Source of the DNA: Sordaria brevicollis
Lineage: Eukaryota; Ascomycota; Sordariomycetes; Sordariales; Sordariaceae
DNA: 64,000 nt
NCBI GenBank assembly: GCA_033439795.1
Contig: JAUTDP010000005.1
Location: 744,001 to 808,000, forward strand
Reading direction: 5' to 3'
The position numbers and the translations under genes are program-made. Positions 1 to 12,185 of this stretch are shown piece by piece; position 1 is the first letter of the stretch, and every line of letters begins with the position of its first letter. The notes below the pieces were generated by a model. It was not told the origin of the DNA and did no database searches. It saw only the letters and a program-made list of their open reading frames with translations.

Positions 1-61
1 CCCGTAGCGTTCTTTTTTAAAAAATTAATAAACGTAGAATAACGGTAATATACGGGTTAAT

Positions 62-300
62 AGGAACTATTTGCTATTATAATTAATTTAAATTATTAAA
101 TATATTATTTAAAAAGACTTTTAAAGTTATTTATAATATTTATAAATTATAAAACGCTAGAGAATATTACGGAATTACCGGCGAATAATTTACGTAAAAA
201 GTTAATTCGCTAAGTCTATTAGTTATTTTAATTTAATTTCGAAATAAAATACTAATCGGGGAAAACGAACCTAACGGATAATTTATTTAAAAAATTAAAT
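62..300 (+). pseudogene. G1 RNase H remnant
   Basis: The plus frame contains ELFAII near its start, then YLKRLL and an INYKTLENIT stretch. These line up with the ELLAI...YLEG...TDHKNLEYF pattern of Ty3/gypsy RNase H; the Asp of TDHKN is Asn here. A later FNFEIKY resembles the FNF.I.YRPGK end of the domain. Several in-frame stops (TAA, TAG) break it. The upstream reverse transcriptase should lie beyond the left edge. Confidence 0.65.
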
Positions 301-719
301 TATATAAAGGGGAATATAATTTATAATAACGTTTTACCGACTTTTTAAAAGAAATTAAACTTTATTTCGGAATTATTAAATATAATTAAAAAGTAATTAA
401 ATTCTAAAATCCTATACTAATATAAAAAGAAATTTATAATTTATACCTTTATTAAATAAATTCAACGAATAATGCAATTTATTATTATTATAAAAGATAT
501 TTTATTAATATAATTAATAGAAGGAATATTCCTTTAAATTTTACTATATAAAATCGCGAAGAAAATAATATACCGAGAAATCCTTTAAATACCCTTAACG
601 AGCCGGGAATTTTATATTATTATAAAGGGATTTTAGCTTAAGGATTTAAATTTAGCCGAATAAATAGCAATTATTTAATTTAAAAGGATTATAATCGGGG
701 GATATAAATTAAATAATTA

Positions 720-1800
720 AAAGGTTCTTTATTTTAAAGAATAGTTAATAATCCTTAAAGAAGGATTATTCTATAAAAAGATTTTATACTTTTATTATAA
801 TAATTTAAAGGCCGGTTATATAAGTATATTTAAAACCCTAGAATTTATTAAAAGGAAATTCTACTAAAAAGGCTTTATATAAAATATTCGGGAGTATATT
901 ACGAAGTGCGAATTATATTAGGGGATTTAAAGACCCCGATACCGACCCTACGGAGATTTCCAATCTTTATTAATACCCGAGCAATTTTTTTAAAAAATTA
1001 ATATCGATTTTATTACTAGCCTTCTACTAAATTAAGGGGCCGACGGGAAAATATATAATATTATTCTAATAATTATAAACCGATTTATTAAAATAGCCTT
1101 ATTTATATTTATTATTAAAACGCTTAATATAATTTTTATAATATTTTTATTATATAAATACGTAGAATACTAATTCGGTTTACCGTTAGGAATTATAAAT
1201 AATAAAGATAAATTATTTATTAACGAATTTTAAAAAGAATTTATTAAAATACGTAAGATTTTGCGAAGATTATTTATTATATTTTACCCATAAACGGATA
1301 AGTAAATAGAACGCTTATATTAAATTATTGAGAAGATTTTACGTATCCGAACTTTAGAAAACGATTTTATATTTTAAAGTAGGGAGCTCTTAGAAGCGGA
1401 ATTCGCGTATAATAATTCTACGTATATAATTATAAGGGTTTCGCCGTTTAAAACTTTATATAGTTATTATTTATATATAGTCGAATATATCGAGGGGCGG
1501 AATTTTATTAAAATTTAAGGCGTAAAGGAGCGATTACGGAAATTAAAGGAAATTTATAAGGTAATATAATATTATTAAAATTAAACGATAAAAGCGTAAA
1601 AGAAAGGGTATAATAAAAAATATACGCCGATCGAATTTTAATTAAACGACGTCGTAAATTTATTAACTAAGAATTTCCGATTTAAAAATAGGAAATTAAT
1701 ACTTATATATATTAAAATTAAAATATTAAAGAAAATTAACTCCTAAGCGTATTAAGTAATCCTATTAATATAATATAACCGGATATATAACGTCTTTCTA
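720..1800 (+). pseudogene. G1 integrase remnant
   Basis: The frame shows, in order: a degenerate zinc-binding N-terminal region (YITKCELYQ near 890-925, where the family has C..C), then INIDFIT (about 995-1015), IIINRFIKIALF (about 1070-1105), FGLPLGIINNKD and FYPQTDKQIERL-like residues with stops, and AEFAYNNS (about 1395-1420). This is the retroviral-type integrase core followed by its C-terminal part. The family's core Asp residues are partly changed to Asn by RIP. The product would have inserted the cDNA into the genome; this copy cannot be translated. Confidence 0.8.
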
Positions 1801-3572
1801 ATTAATTTATTAGAATTTTAAAAGAGTAGAAAAAATAAAAATTATAAAATATTATTACTGGAATTATATAATAAATAAAAGGAATAGGAAATTGAAGAAA
1901 TTATAAATTATTAAAGAATAGGTATAAATTAAAGGTTTTTAATTAAATAAGTAAAGTAGCCCGTAAAATATAATATTTAAAAATTTAAAAAATATTTTGA
2001 AAATACGTAAAAGGCGTTTTCTAAATATTAAAAAATTAAATAGAAGTATTATAAAAAATAGGATAATTAATATAAATAATATAATAAAAATTTATTATTC
2101 TATAATTATAAAGAATAATAAACGCCGAATATAACGCGAAATATTATATATAAAGTTTAATAAACGAATAGCTACTATATACCTTAACGGGGATAGGAAT
2201 TAAAAATTTAATTATTAATAGGAAAAGAAATATTATCGTCGGCGAAAGACCTATATAATAAAACGAATTAAAGGTAATTTATATTAGAAATAAAATACCC
2301 GGAAATTAGTAATCCAATTTTAGATATTTTAATATAATATTAATTAAGAAATAACCGCGCCGAGCCGCGAATTAAAATTACGAAGGCTTAGAGAATCCGA
2401 ATATTAAAATTAGAAGAAGAACCTTTTTAATATTTTTATTAAACCGGGAATTTTCCGTCCGATAAAGATAAATAATTAAACTAAAAGGATTTAGAATAAC
2501 CGGTAAATTTTCTATTAAAATTATAAAAAATCCAATATATTAAAGGGAAAACCGTTTTAATATTTTCTATTAAATTAAAAATTCTCTATCTAATAAAAAT
2601 AAAATAATTAAATTAAAAGAACCTAAACTAACCGGTAAATTCCTTATTAAAATTATAAAAAATCTAATATATTAAGAGGAGAACCGTTCTAATACTTCCT
2701 ATTAAATTAAAAATTTTCTATTTAATAAGGACGAAATAATTAAATTAAAAAAATTTAAAACCAATTAGTAAATTCCTCTTTAACATTTATTCGTAAATAG
2801 CGCTAAGGGTTACCGGCCTTAAAATAATTATAGCGGCCTAAACCGCGGAAAAATTTATAACCGATTAATAAATATAAATATTAATAAAATTCTTTAAATT
2901 AAAGAAATATAATAAATTATTAATTACGTAAAATAAATAATTATTAATTAATAATATAGCTTAAAATATTTTTAATTTCCGGAAATAATTAATATATATT
3001 AAAGTTTTATTAACCCGATTAACCGGTTAAAATTAATAAATCCTTCCTTATATCCTAAAGATTATAGGGGTTTAATTTTAAAAAAAGGAGAAATAATTTA
3101 AATTAAACTTTAAAACCGACTTTAGATAAAATTCTAATTTTAATTCGGGATAGAATTTCTATCCTATTTCGGAATTCTTTTAAAATCTTTAATTATTTAA
3201 AGTAAAACGCTTCCTATCTGGGGAAAGGATACGAAAAAAAAAGAATACTAAAACGGTAAATAAAACGCGTAATGCGCGGAAGTTAAATTATTTCGGAATT
3301 AGCTTCCGGGAATTTAATAATAGTTTTAAAGGGCGAATATTAACCGCAAAGCCGATTAATTACTATAATACCGTAGCCGGTAAATATAGAAATACTAATA
3401 TAATATAAATAATTAAAATAAGCGGGGATTATTACTTCGTCTAATATATCGATATAAATATCGCCGGTCGGTTTTCAAATCTTTTAATAAAACCGCTTAG
3501 CGTAGAAGCGTCGCCCCTACGGGTACCGCAGTAATTATTATATAGTAGTATAATCTAAGGACCAAACCAACC
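1801..3572 (+). other. G1 region between integrase and polypurine tract
   Basis: AT-rich degenerated sequence. The plus frame is charged and low in stops around 1980-2440 (for example KYPEISNPILDI near 2290), so it may have coded the integrase C-terminus or an extra segment. I recognise no domain. The 132-bp tandem repeat lies inside. A GC-richer patch at 3470-3560 shows nothing identifiable. Confidence 0.5.
2421..2805 (+). repeat. 132-bp tandem repeat, about 3 units
   Basis: Three consecutive units start near 2421, 2551 and 2683, marked by acc(g)tt(t/c)taatatt; the spacing is 130-133 bp. A second marker, ggtaaatt, recurs at 2502, 2634 and 2768. The unit is a multiple of three (44 codons). 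Differences are mostly C/T and G/A. It lies between the integrase and the 3' LTR of G1. Confidence 0.8.
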
Positions 3573-3583
3573 GGGGGGGGGAA
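3573..3583 (+). promoter_or_regulatory. Polypurine tract of G1
   Basis: Nine G followed by two A directly before the probable LTR start. Ty3/gypsy elements use such a tract to prime plus-strand DNA synthesis. Confidence 0.5.
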
Positions 3584-4063
3584 TAACGTTAACGCGTAAA
3601 ATAAGAACGGATAACCAAAATAAGAACGGATAGCTAAATAGTATAATAAAACCGAAGCGTAGCGTAATATACGAGCGGAAAACAGGGTTTTTTAGAACGG
3701 GAAATAAAATTTTCTACGGATTATAATAATTAATATTAAAACTATAAAGGATTATAGCTTCTAAAGGGGAAGATAATTATAAGGGTATTATTAAGAAAGC
3801 TTAAGGGGACTTGTACAATTAGGGTATAATAGCCTAAGACGACGGATAAAATAGTAAATAAAATAAGGATAGTAGAATATAATATAGAGGAAAGGATTTC
3901 GGAGTCCGGGCGCCGACCGTTCCGGACTTATAAGGAAGCGTATAAATATAAAAGAGGATAATTCCTAATTAAAGACTTATATTTAACCAAGCTAAAGTCT
4001 TTCTCCCAAAATAGACCTACTTTATGCGACCTACTCTTACCCTCTCGTACCTGTGACTTTACA
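3584..4063 (+). repeat. Probable 3' LTR of G1
   Basis: It begins with TAACGTTAACG (a RIP form of TG...) right after the polypurine tract and ends with ...GACTTTACA, giving 480 bp. A TATA-like tataaatataaaagagg lies at 3941-3957. A 19-bp direct repeat (aataagaacggata) occurs near 3600 and 3619. There is no second LTR in the window to confirm the ends. Confidence 0.45.
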
Positions 4064-4610
4064 TTATATTTTAGGAAAAAAAAATTTTATTATATAAATA
4101 TTTTCATTTAAAACGGTATAAAAAATATTCGAAGGGAAATATAATATAAAATAAAATTATTTATTTATTTAAATATATAAATAGATATTTAAATAATAAA
4201 TAATAAGGCAAATATAAATTTATACTTCCCTTCCTCTAGAAGATTCGGAATTTAAATTTGAGAAAAAGGATAAAAGGGGAGGTTTCTCCCCCTTCGATTA
4301 AAGAAGGTAAAAGAAGGATTAAAGAAGATAATAACTTTATTTTTTACCTAAAGAACCTTTTTCTACGAAGCTATTAAATAACCCCTTTAAAAACTTCTAA
4401 GTAAATTAATTAATAAACTTACTCCTACTTAAAAAAAATAATAAGAATAAAGCTTTACTTTATTTTTGTTCTTCTTCCTATAATAATAAAATTAAGAATT
4501 ATTGACCCTATTTACGTTTCCTAAGTAAATATCCCCAAATTAATTTAATCCTTCGCCATGAATTTGTAGTGTAGGCTCTGTGTCCTTTGTAGTGTGGTTT
4601 TTAGTCCAAA
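4064..4610. other. AT-rich flank, no gene seen
   Basis: RIP-like sequence between the G1 LTR and the gene island. Composition becomes normal from about 4555. No ORF, RNA or repeat could be supported here. Confidence 0.5.
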
Positions 4611-4726
4611 TTAATAGTATAAAGAATTTCTTAAGAGAAAAAGATATTAAGATTGTAACGGGACGTAATAGTTCATTAACATTTGAAAGGGTCAGCCCGA
4701 AACGGTATAAGCAAGAATAAAACGTA
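4611..4726 (+). repeat. Direct duplication, left copy (RIP-mutated)
   Basis: About 115 bp matching 4966-5085 without obvious indels, for example atttgaaagggtcagcccga here and atttgaacgggtcggcccga there. Differences are almost all C/T and G/A, and each copy has some of its own. It lies in the 3' flank of the Sec7-PH gene. Confidence 0.8.
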
Positions 4727-4965
4727 TAGTATATTTAGCTTTACGCTTAAAATGAAGTTAATTCAATAGAATAAATATACTTAATATATAGAAATGTTTG
4801 CCCAATCGCATTTTTGAACAATTTTCCCTCTCACTACTTTCGCGATTTTAATTTCAATGATTTTTATTCATTTCTATTTCTCCTTTTATATATACTTTTC
4901 GTTGTATAACGCTATTAGTTATCGTATAGCAAACTAATATATAGTAATTGCTTGCAGTTACTAAT

Positions 4966-5085
4966 ATGCCGTAATATGAAGAGTTTTCAAAGAGAAAAGG
5001 ATGTTGAGACCGCAATAGGACGTAACGGTTCGTTAGCATTTGAACGGGTCGGCCCGAGACGGTACAGGCAAGAATGGAACGCATA
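4966..5085 (+). repeat. Direct duplication, right copy
   Basis: Partner of 4611-4726, offset about 356 bp and less mutated. The flanking 4730-4965 and 5086-5535 contain short open frames on the minus strand, but these overlap the repeat, lack domain signal, and are not accepted as genes. Confidence 0.8.
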
Positions 5086-5535
5086 AAGTTTGTAGTACGG
5101 TGTACCGGTAGAGTATCCTGATATGCATGCTCCAAGACTGAAAAAAAGAAAAGAAACTTGCCTACAAGGAAGGGATGAATGGATAACTTGACGCATGATA
5201 GCGATTCAAGTACTGCTACAATGAGATAGAAGAAAGTCTCTTCGAGGAAGACATGTAATATACAGGATGGTTCTTGAGGAACAGTATGTTTCGTTAAAGA
5301 ATATATTAATAAGATAATACTCCAATTATTGTATATATGTATGTCGCGTCGCACGCATCATAATAAATAATAATAATCGAGCGTGAGCGAATGTGGTGGT
5401 TCCAGAGAAACAGATGACAGAGGGGGTATTCTTTTTTTTTTTTTTACACAACGACCGAACGATAACAGCAAGCCCCTACAACACCAACTATTGCCACACA
5501 ACCATGAAAACAAGAAAGACTTGAGCAGAGATACC
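5086..5535. other. 3' flank of the Sec7-PH gene
   Basis: Normal to AT-leaning non-coding sequence containing a T14 run near 5430. It should hold the 3' UTR and polyadenylation site of the minus-strand gene, but I could not pinpoint a signal. Confidence 0.4.
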
Positions 5536-8500
5536 TCATTGTACTTGTAATGGTGGGCTCGCAACCAACTCCTCTCCTTCCTTTAGCACTTCCGTCGCCG
5601 GCACTGCCGCAGACGACGACGCAGGACGACGTTCCTCATCACTGCTGATGACCCCCTTATCCTCCTCGCTGCTTTCCCTTCGTGTAGGAGACACATCTCT
5701 CGTGGCCGCCGGAGCAGACTGCGGGGTAAAAAAGACCGTCTCGCGGTTCTCACCGCGGCTGCTGGGCGGTGGCGTGACATTCAACTCGCGTCGCATAAGC
5801 TCGCCGTTCTCCTCGCTGGTCTCTGACTCGCCCTCAATAGGAGGAAGAGGTGTCCGTCGGCCGTCCGAGAAACTGACGGCCGCGTCACTCTCTTCGTCGG
5901 AAGGAATGGTCAAGTTCGCAGACGACGAAGGCACGCTCCTGGTCGTCGCGTGCTGAGAAGCGGAATACTTCCTGTGCAGGTCTCTGAAGCTCTTAGCAGT
6001 CGCAGTGCTGGCGCTGGCAGCGGAGTTGCGGTGCTCGCGGCGTGCGTGCGAGGCAGACCTGGCAGTCAGAATGGAGCGGAAGTCCGACCCTTCCGCGACG
6101 GCTTGGTCACGGCTGCCGCCGTTCTCCGAGCCGAAACGCTCCGTGCTCTCGGAAATGGACGCGTCGTCGCGCTGCTTCCAGTGACGGATGCGCTCCTCGG
6201 GCGACATGTTCTGCAACTGGAGCTCCGTGCCAAAGTTGATGACCGAAGCTTTCTTGCCATGTACCACAAAGGAACCAGTGCTGCGAACGAGAACATCAGG
6301 ACCCTCCTGGCCGGCCTCATCTGACACAACGCTGGCGCTGGCGGAATCCCTACCCCTCCGGCTGCGGTGGTGGGAGATGTGGCCAGCGCCCTCGCGAAGA
6401 GTGCGCTGGAAGCTGCGGCGGATCCTGTGCTTCTCCTTCTCAGACTTGTCATTGCCGTCCGTGTCGGTGGCCAGGCTAGGAGGCCTCTGCTCCGAACCAC
6501 GACGAGCAGATTCAAGCAGACCGGCCTGTGCCAGAAGGTCACGCTCTTCAGCGTCGATATCGTCCTGATCGAACTTGCTCTCTGAATTGGAGCCCGAGCT
6601 CGTCAACCCCCTGGACGGGGTTCCCGCTAGGGAGCGACTAGAAGATACAGCACTAGACACCGACTTCTTGCGGGGGTCATTATTCTCTATCTCCTTATGC
6701 TGGAATGATGGAGCCATGGCACTGGTTGGCGGTGTTTGGAACACGTCGGTTTGCGGAGAGTCTTCGTCTGGCTTCCTGACAACGGTGGAGACCTTGCCTA
6801 GCAGTGACTGGACAGGAGACTGAGGGCTCTGCGGGTATCCTGAGGCACGGCTGGTTCTTGTATCCTCCCTAGTGAGAGGCTCTTTGCTGGGTGTCAAGGC
6901 GCCAATAGCCGTCTCAGCCTGCATGCCCAACATCTCGCGCTCCTCCTCGAGGTCCATCAAGAGAATGTCTCGGTGGCACTTGAGCTTCCAGATCTCCATC
7001 CGCGTCCACTTCAGCTGCGCTGCCATCTTCGCCGCGGATAGCAACATCTGCTCACGCGTCTTCGGCTGAATCGGTGCTAGAATCTGGAGGTGTCTCGAGT
7101 TCCGGAGCTGCATTTCCAGCGTCTTCTCTGTCTGCAAAAGCTTCTCGTTGGCATCGGCAATCTTTTGTAGCATGATCGCCCTCCGAGCTGCTAGGATGTC
7201 CTGTGCCATCTTGTGGTCAATCTTGCTTCGCGATACCGATACCTCTCCTGTTGGTGTTTGTATCCGCTGTGAGCCCGTATCAAGCCTCCTGATGGCTCTG
7301 CGTCCTTGCCCATCGAGATTAGCTCCTACCACACCTCGCATCCGCACTCCCGATGTCCTGAAGGCCGCAGCATAATTGAGCTTAGCCAGCCAGTCATTCA
7401 TTTCGTCATCATCCTCGGCAAGCAGAACCTCCTCGAACCCACCATGCCTGACGTAAACAAAAGCGTGCTTATGCTTTTTATAGCTAGCGTCCATGAGTGC
7501 GACGGCACCGTCCGTCGACATCAGAGCATCGGGTTTGAACTCTTCCAAAGGTGGCTTGAAAATGCACGGATCGCCGTCATGGCCCTTCTTGACATGATCC
7601 TCGAACTGATGCATAAGGTGCTTGATCCAAGTGGTGTTGCGGAAGAAGTATAGCTGGGCTCCAGTGAGGATGGCGCCCCACTCCTGCCATGGGGATCTTG
7701 TCTTCTTCTTCTTGGTATCCTTTCGCCAGAGGATACCAACCTTGGTGATCTTGATGTCAACGATACCTGGATGGGCGTCTTGCGGGTTGTTGGCTGTCTG
7801 ATCTGACATGAATGCGTCTGGTCGTGACCGTGCTGACACTATCTGCAGTACGCCAGTCTTGAAGAAAGTTTTGTGTAGTTCCTTCATGTTGAGCGTCTTG
7901 GCCGTCCCCAGATAGTTGTATGGGTCTTCCAGATGCATTACTTCCCTCAGCGTAGGCCTTAGGATGTCCAACTTGTTGTCGATGATTAGAGTGTATGGGT
8001 CTATCGGTTCCTTGGCAACTCGCTTCGCTGGGTCGGGAGCGGTATGTGGGAATATCGACTTCTTCTTCGCCTTGTGAGCAATGATTCGCTCGCCATTGAT
8101 ATCAAGATCGTCCTCGACATGGATGAATGGCGTATATGTGATGTTGTCGTAGAAGACCTCCAAAATCTCATCAAAGACACCTTCGCCGCGAGTGTTCTTG
8201 AGGTAATCTGCCTTCTGCATCTTGTGCTTGTTGTTCTTGTTGAACACATCGGTATGCAATATCAACAATGAGAAAGCAATGAAGTACGCTTGGTCGGCGG
8301 TGGCGTAGATACCAGGATTGCATTCGTGGTAGCGGTTGGCAAACGCTTGCAGGGTACGGTCGATCTGCTGAGTCTCCTTGGGTAGTTCGGCCTCCATGAG
8401 AAGCTTGCGGATAGCCATGTCCATCGGATCTTCGAAGAACTTGAAGCTGCGCATGTAGCTTCTGAGAACAGCCTGCGAAAACTGGTCTGTGCCCTTGGAG

Positions 8501-10110
8501 ACAATGGCAGCAATCACGCTCCGACTGACAACCTCTAATAACCGTTCGAGATACTTGCCCGGTGTATCATCTTCGCGACGTTCTGGTAGGATAATCGAGT
8601 CCCTTGGAAGCTGTATCGAGTTGTTCTTCGAATTGCCCGACGCTGGCGTGATGGGAGTCATAGCTCCTTGTTGGGTCAGCGTTGAGCTAGAGTTCTGACG
8701 TAATCGACTGAGACCAAGGAGATCCCCGAAGCTCTTCCTGCCCGTCGACATAGACGCCCTGGCGGTTGCCGGAGGAGCTAGGTAATCCTCGGATTCTCTT
8801 GGCGAGTTCTTGCCTAGGGAGCTCAAAGTCGAGGACCTACCTCGCCTGTGTAGCTGTGTCCGTGTCGGCGACGCGCGGCCGGAATTCCGTGAACTGGGTC
8901 GGAAAAGAGCAGTTGCTGGTGAGCTCGATTTCGAAAATAACGTGGCCGAACCTGTCGGCGGCGTTGTAGCGCCATGCTGTGTTGATGGCCGAGATGGGGT
9001 TGGTGTCAAATGAGTACCAGAACGTGACCTTGCCAGCGTGTTTGAAGCTTCAGGAAGCTGGGATGAGGTCGACATATCGGAGTCCTCGGCGAAAATTTTC
9101 TTCTGGAGGTGTGCGATAGGGAAAAGAGATTCGGGCTGTTTCGGTTTCCTGCGCGGGAGCCTAAAGAAGGTCGTCGTGGTGTGGACCGTATGGGTGGTCG
9201 TCGTCGTGGTTCCATATACCCTATCGCCTGAGCTTGCATCTGACCTTGATGATTCGGATAGTCGATTGATGGGAAGCGCCAATGTCGTGGTACTCTCATC
9301 GCCGTATGCAGGAGGCGCGTGGTGCGAAGACACTGGTCGCCTCGAGTCGTCGAAAGTGATTTGCTTCCCTCCCTGGTCAGCACCAGCTGTTCGCACATTC
9401 TTTCGACGCTGATAGGTATTATCTTCGCTCGTTTCGTCCACCTGTTCCATCCTAGCGTGTTCACCAGATTTGCGGCCAAACCGGGAAGAGAATCCCATCC
9501 TCGAGGGCCGTCGCTTCGGTACTACGGGTTCGAGAGTAGGCGCGGTAGTAATGATCTCGGGAGCTAAAACATGGCATAAGTAGCTGCTCTTTCAAGCACA
9601 CGATCAATTGGTACATGGGGAAAGTCACATACGACGCGGAAGAGGGGGCGGCTTCTCTGAGGCAGCTTGGAGCTTCGCCTTTGCCGCTAGCTGAGAGTCG
9701 GACGCATTACGAAACCTCAACATGGAAAAACGCTTGGATTTCGGGGTCTCTGCGGGGACGGAGGGTGATAGGGAGTGGTCGACAGGGTCGTTGCCCGTAG
9801 GCTGGGGAGTATTACTTGACATTGTCGCATCCAGATCAACGGTGGGCATCACTGGGGTCACCGGGGTCACGGGCGAGACAGAACCGCTGGCCGAAGGTAC
9901 CTCTCCCTCCTCTGGCGTTGTTACAAGGACAGGAAGGTCGGTGGCGGAGCCAGGTCGCGGATGGGTTTCTTTGGCAGACGGTACCGGGAGACTGTCGAAG
10001 ATGGTATGTCGTCGCATATCAGACTCACTGGCCGCGTTACCGCGGCGTCGCAGGAAGGGCATGGCTATAGGAAGCTGCGTGCGTCGCAATCCATCAGGGA
10101 CTGCATGCAT
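5536..10110 (-). CDS. Sec7-PH domain Arf/Arl guanine nucleotide exchange factor (Syt1/Sec74-like)
   Basis: The gene model is complement(5536..9563, 9633..10110), 1501 codons plus TGA. The product should load GTP onto Arf/Arl-type GTPases at Golgi or endosomal membranes; that role is inferred from the family. Numbering is from Met at 10110. Residues 1-180 are Ser/Pro/Thr-rich with PPPLPR; 181-480 look disordered. The Sec7 domain is at about 490-640, with QQIDRTLQAFANRY near 557 and LLILHTDVFN near 592. Glu503 in LLEVVSRS aligns best with the catalytic glutamic finger. A conserved linker (DPYTLIIDNKLDILRP) follows. The PH domain is at about 765-891 with a basic WRKDTKKKK loop, and a probable coiled coil at about 943-1038. 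The rest is a long disordered Ser-rich tail. A second Met at 10062 (MPFLRRRG...) is an equally good or better start (1485 aa). Base composition is normal and no RIP stops are present. Yel1-type GEFs are an alternative assignment. Confidence 0.9.
9564..9632 (-). other. Intron of the Sec7-PH gene (69 bp)
   Basis: On the minus strand the donor is GTATGT and the acceptor TTTTAG, with a ctac branch-like motif about 20 nt before the acceptor. Splicing joins a phase-1 C to CT, making Pro160, and keeps one frame from ...KPPPLPR into PEIITTAPTLEP. Without splicing the upstream frame stops at once (TGA after RRM). Confidence 0.85.
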
Positions 10111-12185
10111 GGAGGGCGGGCCCTGGAGTATCGGATGCGGTCAACAGTCGTAGAAGAGACGGCCCATCAACCCAATTGTCGTCAATGATGGCCTTGTGAC
10201 GGGAAGATAGTCAGTCCGGGTCGGCTTCGCGACGGACCGAATGGCACCAAGCGTGGTCGAAGACGAGGAACGGAGAACGACGGCGGCAAGGCGACGGGAC
10301 GGGTTAGGGGTGTATCGTTAGACGGTTATCTCGGAACGCGTTTCGAGGGATGGTTGACGGCCGTGGCGAAAATGAACAGCACAACCGGGGAGTAAAATAG
10401 TATAGAAAAAATGGAGCGAGGTATATTTCGAATCGAAGTCGGGTCGGTCGCAGGCTGTTCGTCTGGGTCTGCGGTCTGGGTCTGGATTGCTGACTTGACG
10501 GCTTGGAAGTGGAAGGTCTTTGGGGGGTTAATGGTTGTTGGAAGAACGAGCGTAGTATTACCAAGGCTCTGGGCGAAACTTGGGACGTGGTTGGAAGGCG
10601 TCAGCGAATGTAATCAATGATCCCTTTTTCTGGTAGTGTATGTCTAGTAGTGAGCGGGATGAGAAACGAATGGGATGAATGGGATGACGGGGAGGGCGGT
10701 CGAATATCGGTTCGGTTGTCCAGGCCGGGGCCACCACCACGCCAGGCCACCTTTAATATGCAAGCTAGCAAAGGCTGCAGTGTTGCTCACTTAGTTATCT
10801 TACTCGTCGGGCCTAGACAAGGTAAGGTATGGTAATTGGTAATTAATGACCGATTGGAGTCAGATGCGTTGACGGGCGTTGAAGCAGGATTCTGTTGCAG
10901 TCTTCGTTTCCGATGCACTTTTTTATTCTCCCGAGCGGTGCGTTGCGCGGAAGGGCAGGTGCGTAGGTAAGACGGAGCGGAGAGAGGGAGGCACACGCGT
11001 CACTACAAAAGAGGGAGGTCGGTATGTTGAGGCAGGCAGGTAAGTAGGACTTGAGCCCAATCTGACTGGATGTTGTAGCTAGGTAGGCAATCTAAAAAGG
11101 AGGAAGAAAGAACTTGTGTGTGAAGGATGGAAGATTGTACCTCTAGAGGTAGGTAAGGTCCGGGTATGGAAAAGGTAACAAGGCAAGGTAAGGTACGTGG
11201 TCGTGTCAGACTGAGGTCAGATTTGTTTTGTTCTGTTTGGTGAGAAAAAAAAAAGGGGGGGGGGGGGGGAGACTGGGACCAGGCCCGGAATCCAAAACAA
11301 GAAAACTGGAGAGCCCAAACGATTAGAAAGAAAGAAAGCATTCAACGACTGTAACAGAGTGTGCAAGTGGAAGTTCCGCTCGTGGTGTCCGACGGTTCAC
11401 TTGAACACTGTCGTTTTCTCTGGCAACTCCTCGTTTCCAAAGAAGAAGCGAGAGAAGCAAGAGAAGCCAGGGAAGCCAAACCAAAAGAGCCAGGGCCCCA
11501 GGGCAAGTGGATCTCGATACTATCAAAGTGGCCGCGGCCGAAGTGGAGTCTCTTTCCCAGCTGACGAAGGCCTCGCCAAAAGAACCCCACCAACGCCGCG
11601 CCCAGCTTTCCACTTTCTGAGACTTGACCCGCCCAATTGGAGTGAGCTGAGAAATCACGGAATCCCAGGGGCAATTCCGGTCCATACAGTGTCACCCGGA
11701 AATTGCTTCTTTCTTTTCTTCTCCATATCAATCACTCTTCAGATCAACACAGCATCCGGGTTTGGGCATCAAGAGGGATTCCAATTCTTGACTCCTTCTA
11801 TCTCAACGGCAGGCGAAAAGGAAGTAACTGGATGACACGCACACTGCCAGCCAGCCGGAATCGCAGTTGTACGCGGATGTCGACGTCGCATTCCACGTCC
11901 CAAGCCCCAGGATTGACACTGGCCATTATCCGCCAATGTAATATCACGGCAGAACCCCTAAGCAAGACCAAGAAACAGCCAATTTAAATATTTCTAATCA
12001 CCCAAATCAAACTCGGATGCTCCATTTTGCTCGCTGGGCAAAGTTAGGAAAGTGAAATGAGGGGGTTTCATCTGCTATCATTGGGCCTTCTTTCCTTTTC
12101 CTGGACCTGGCCTAACATTCTTAACATCCCACGCCCTCCTCCACATTGAACGCTGCCCACCCACGCCGCCTACGTTGGACCCAGA
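10111..12185. promoter_or_regulatory. Upstream region of the Sec7-PH gene, possibly bidirectional
   Basis: About 2 kb of normal-GC sequence with no convincing coding frame. Open frames here are low-complexity and lack domain signal. It should hold the 5' UTR and promoter of the minus-strand gene and perhaps the promoter of a plus-strand gene starting near 12186. No specific factor site is claimed. Confidence 0.5.
11245..11269 (+). repeat. A10-G15 homopolymer tract
   Basis: Ten A directly followed by fifteen G. On the minus strand this reads as a C15-T10 pyrimidine tract upstream of the Sec7-PH gene. Confidence 0.9.

Larger units (their letters stand above)
1..4063 (+). mobile_element. Ty3/gypsy element G1, 3' part, RIP-degenerated
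   Basis: The left window edge cuts this element. Plus-strand translation gives RNase H, then integrase, then a polypurine tract and a probable 3' LTR, which is the Ty3/gypsy order (integrase after RNase H). The interior is very AT-rich and every frame is full of TAA/TAG, as expected when CAA, CAG and TGG codons suffer C-to-T or G-to-A change. No 5' LTR or target duplication can be checked because the start lies outside the window. It is a dead copy. Confidence 0.8.

Noticed and set aside
2421..2805. CRISPR-like array from regularly spaced repeats
   Set aside because: Units are contiguous 132-bp tandem repeats with no spacers, in a eukaryotic retrotransposon.
4854..5354. Minus-strand open frame of 166 codons downstream of the Sec7-PH gene
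   Set aside because: It overlaps the RIP-marked duplication, shows no domain and has low-quality composition; probably chance.
11359..11835. Plus-strand open frame of 158 codons in the upstream region
   Set aside because: It is built from low-complexity Lys/Glu/Pro repeats, has no homology I recognise, and lies in the likely 5' UTR/promoter.
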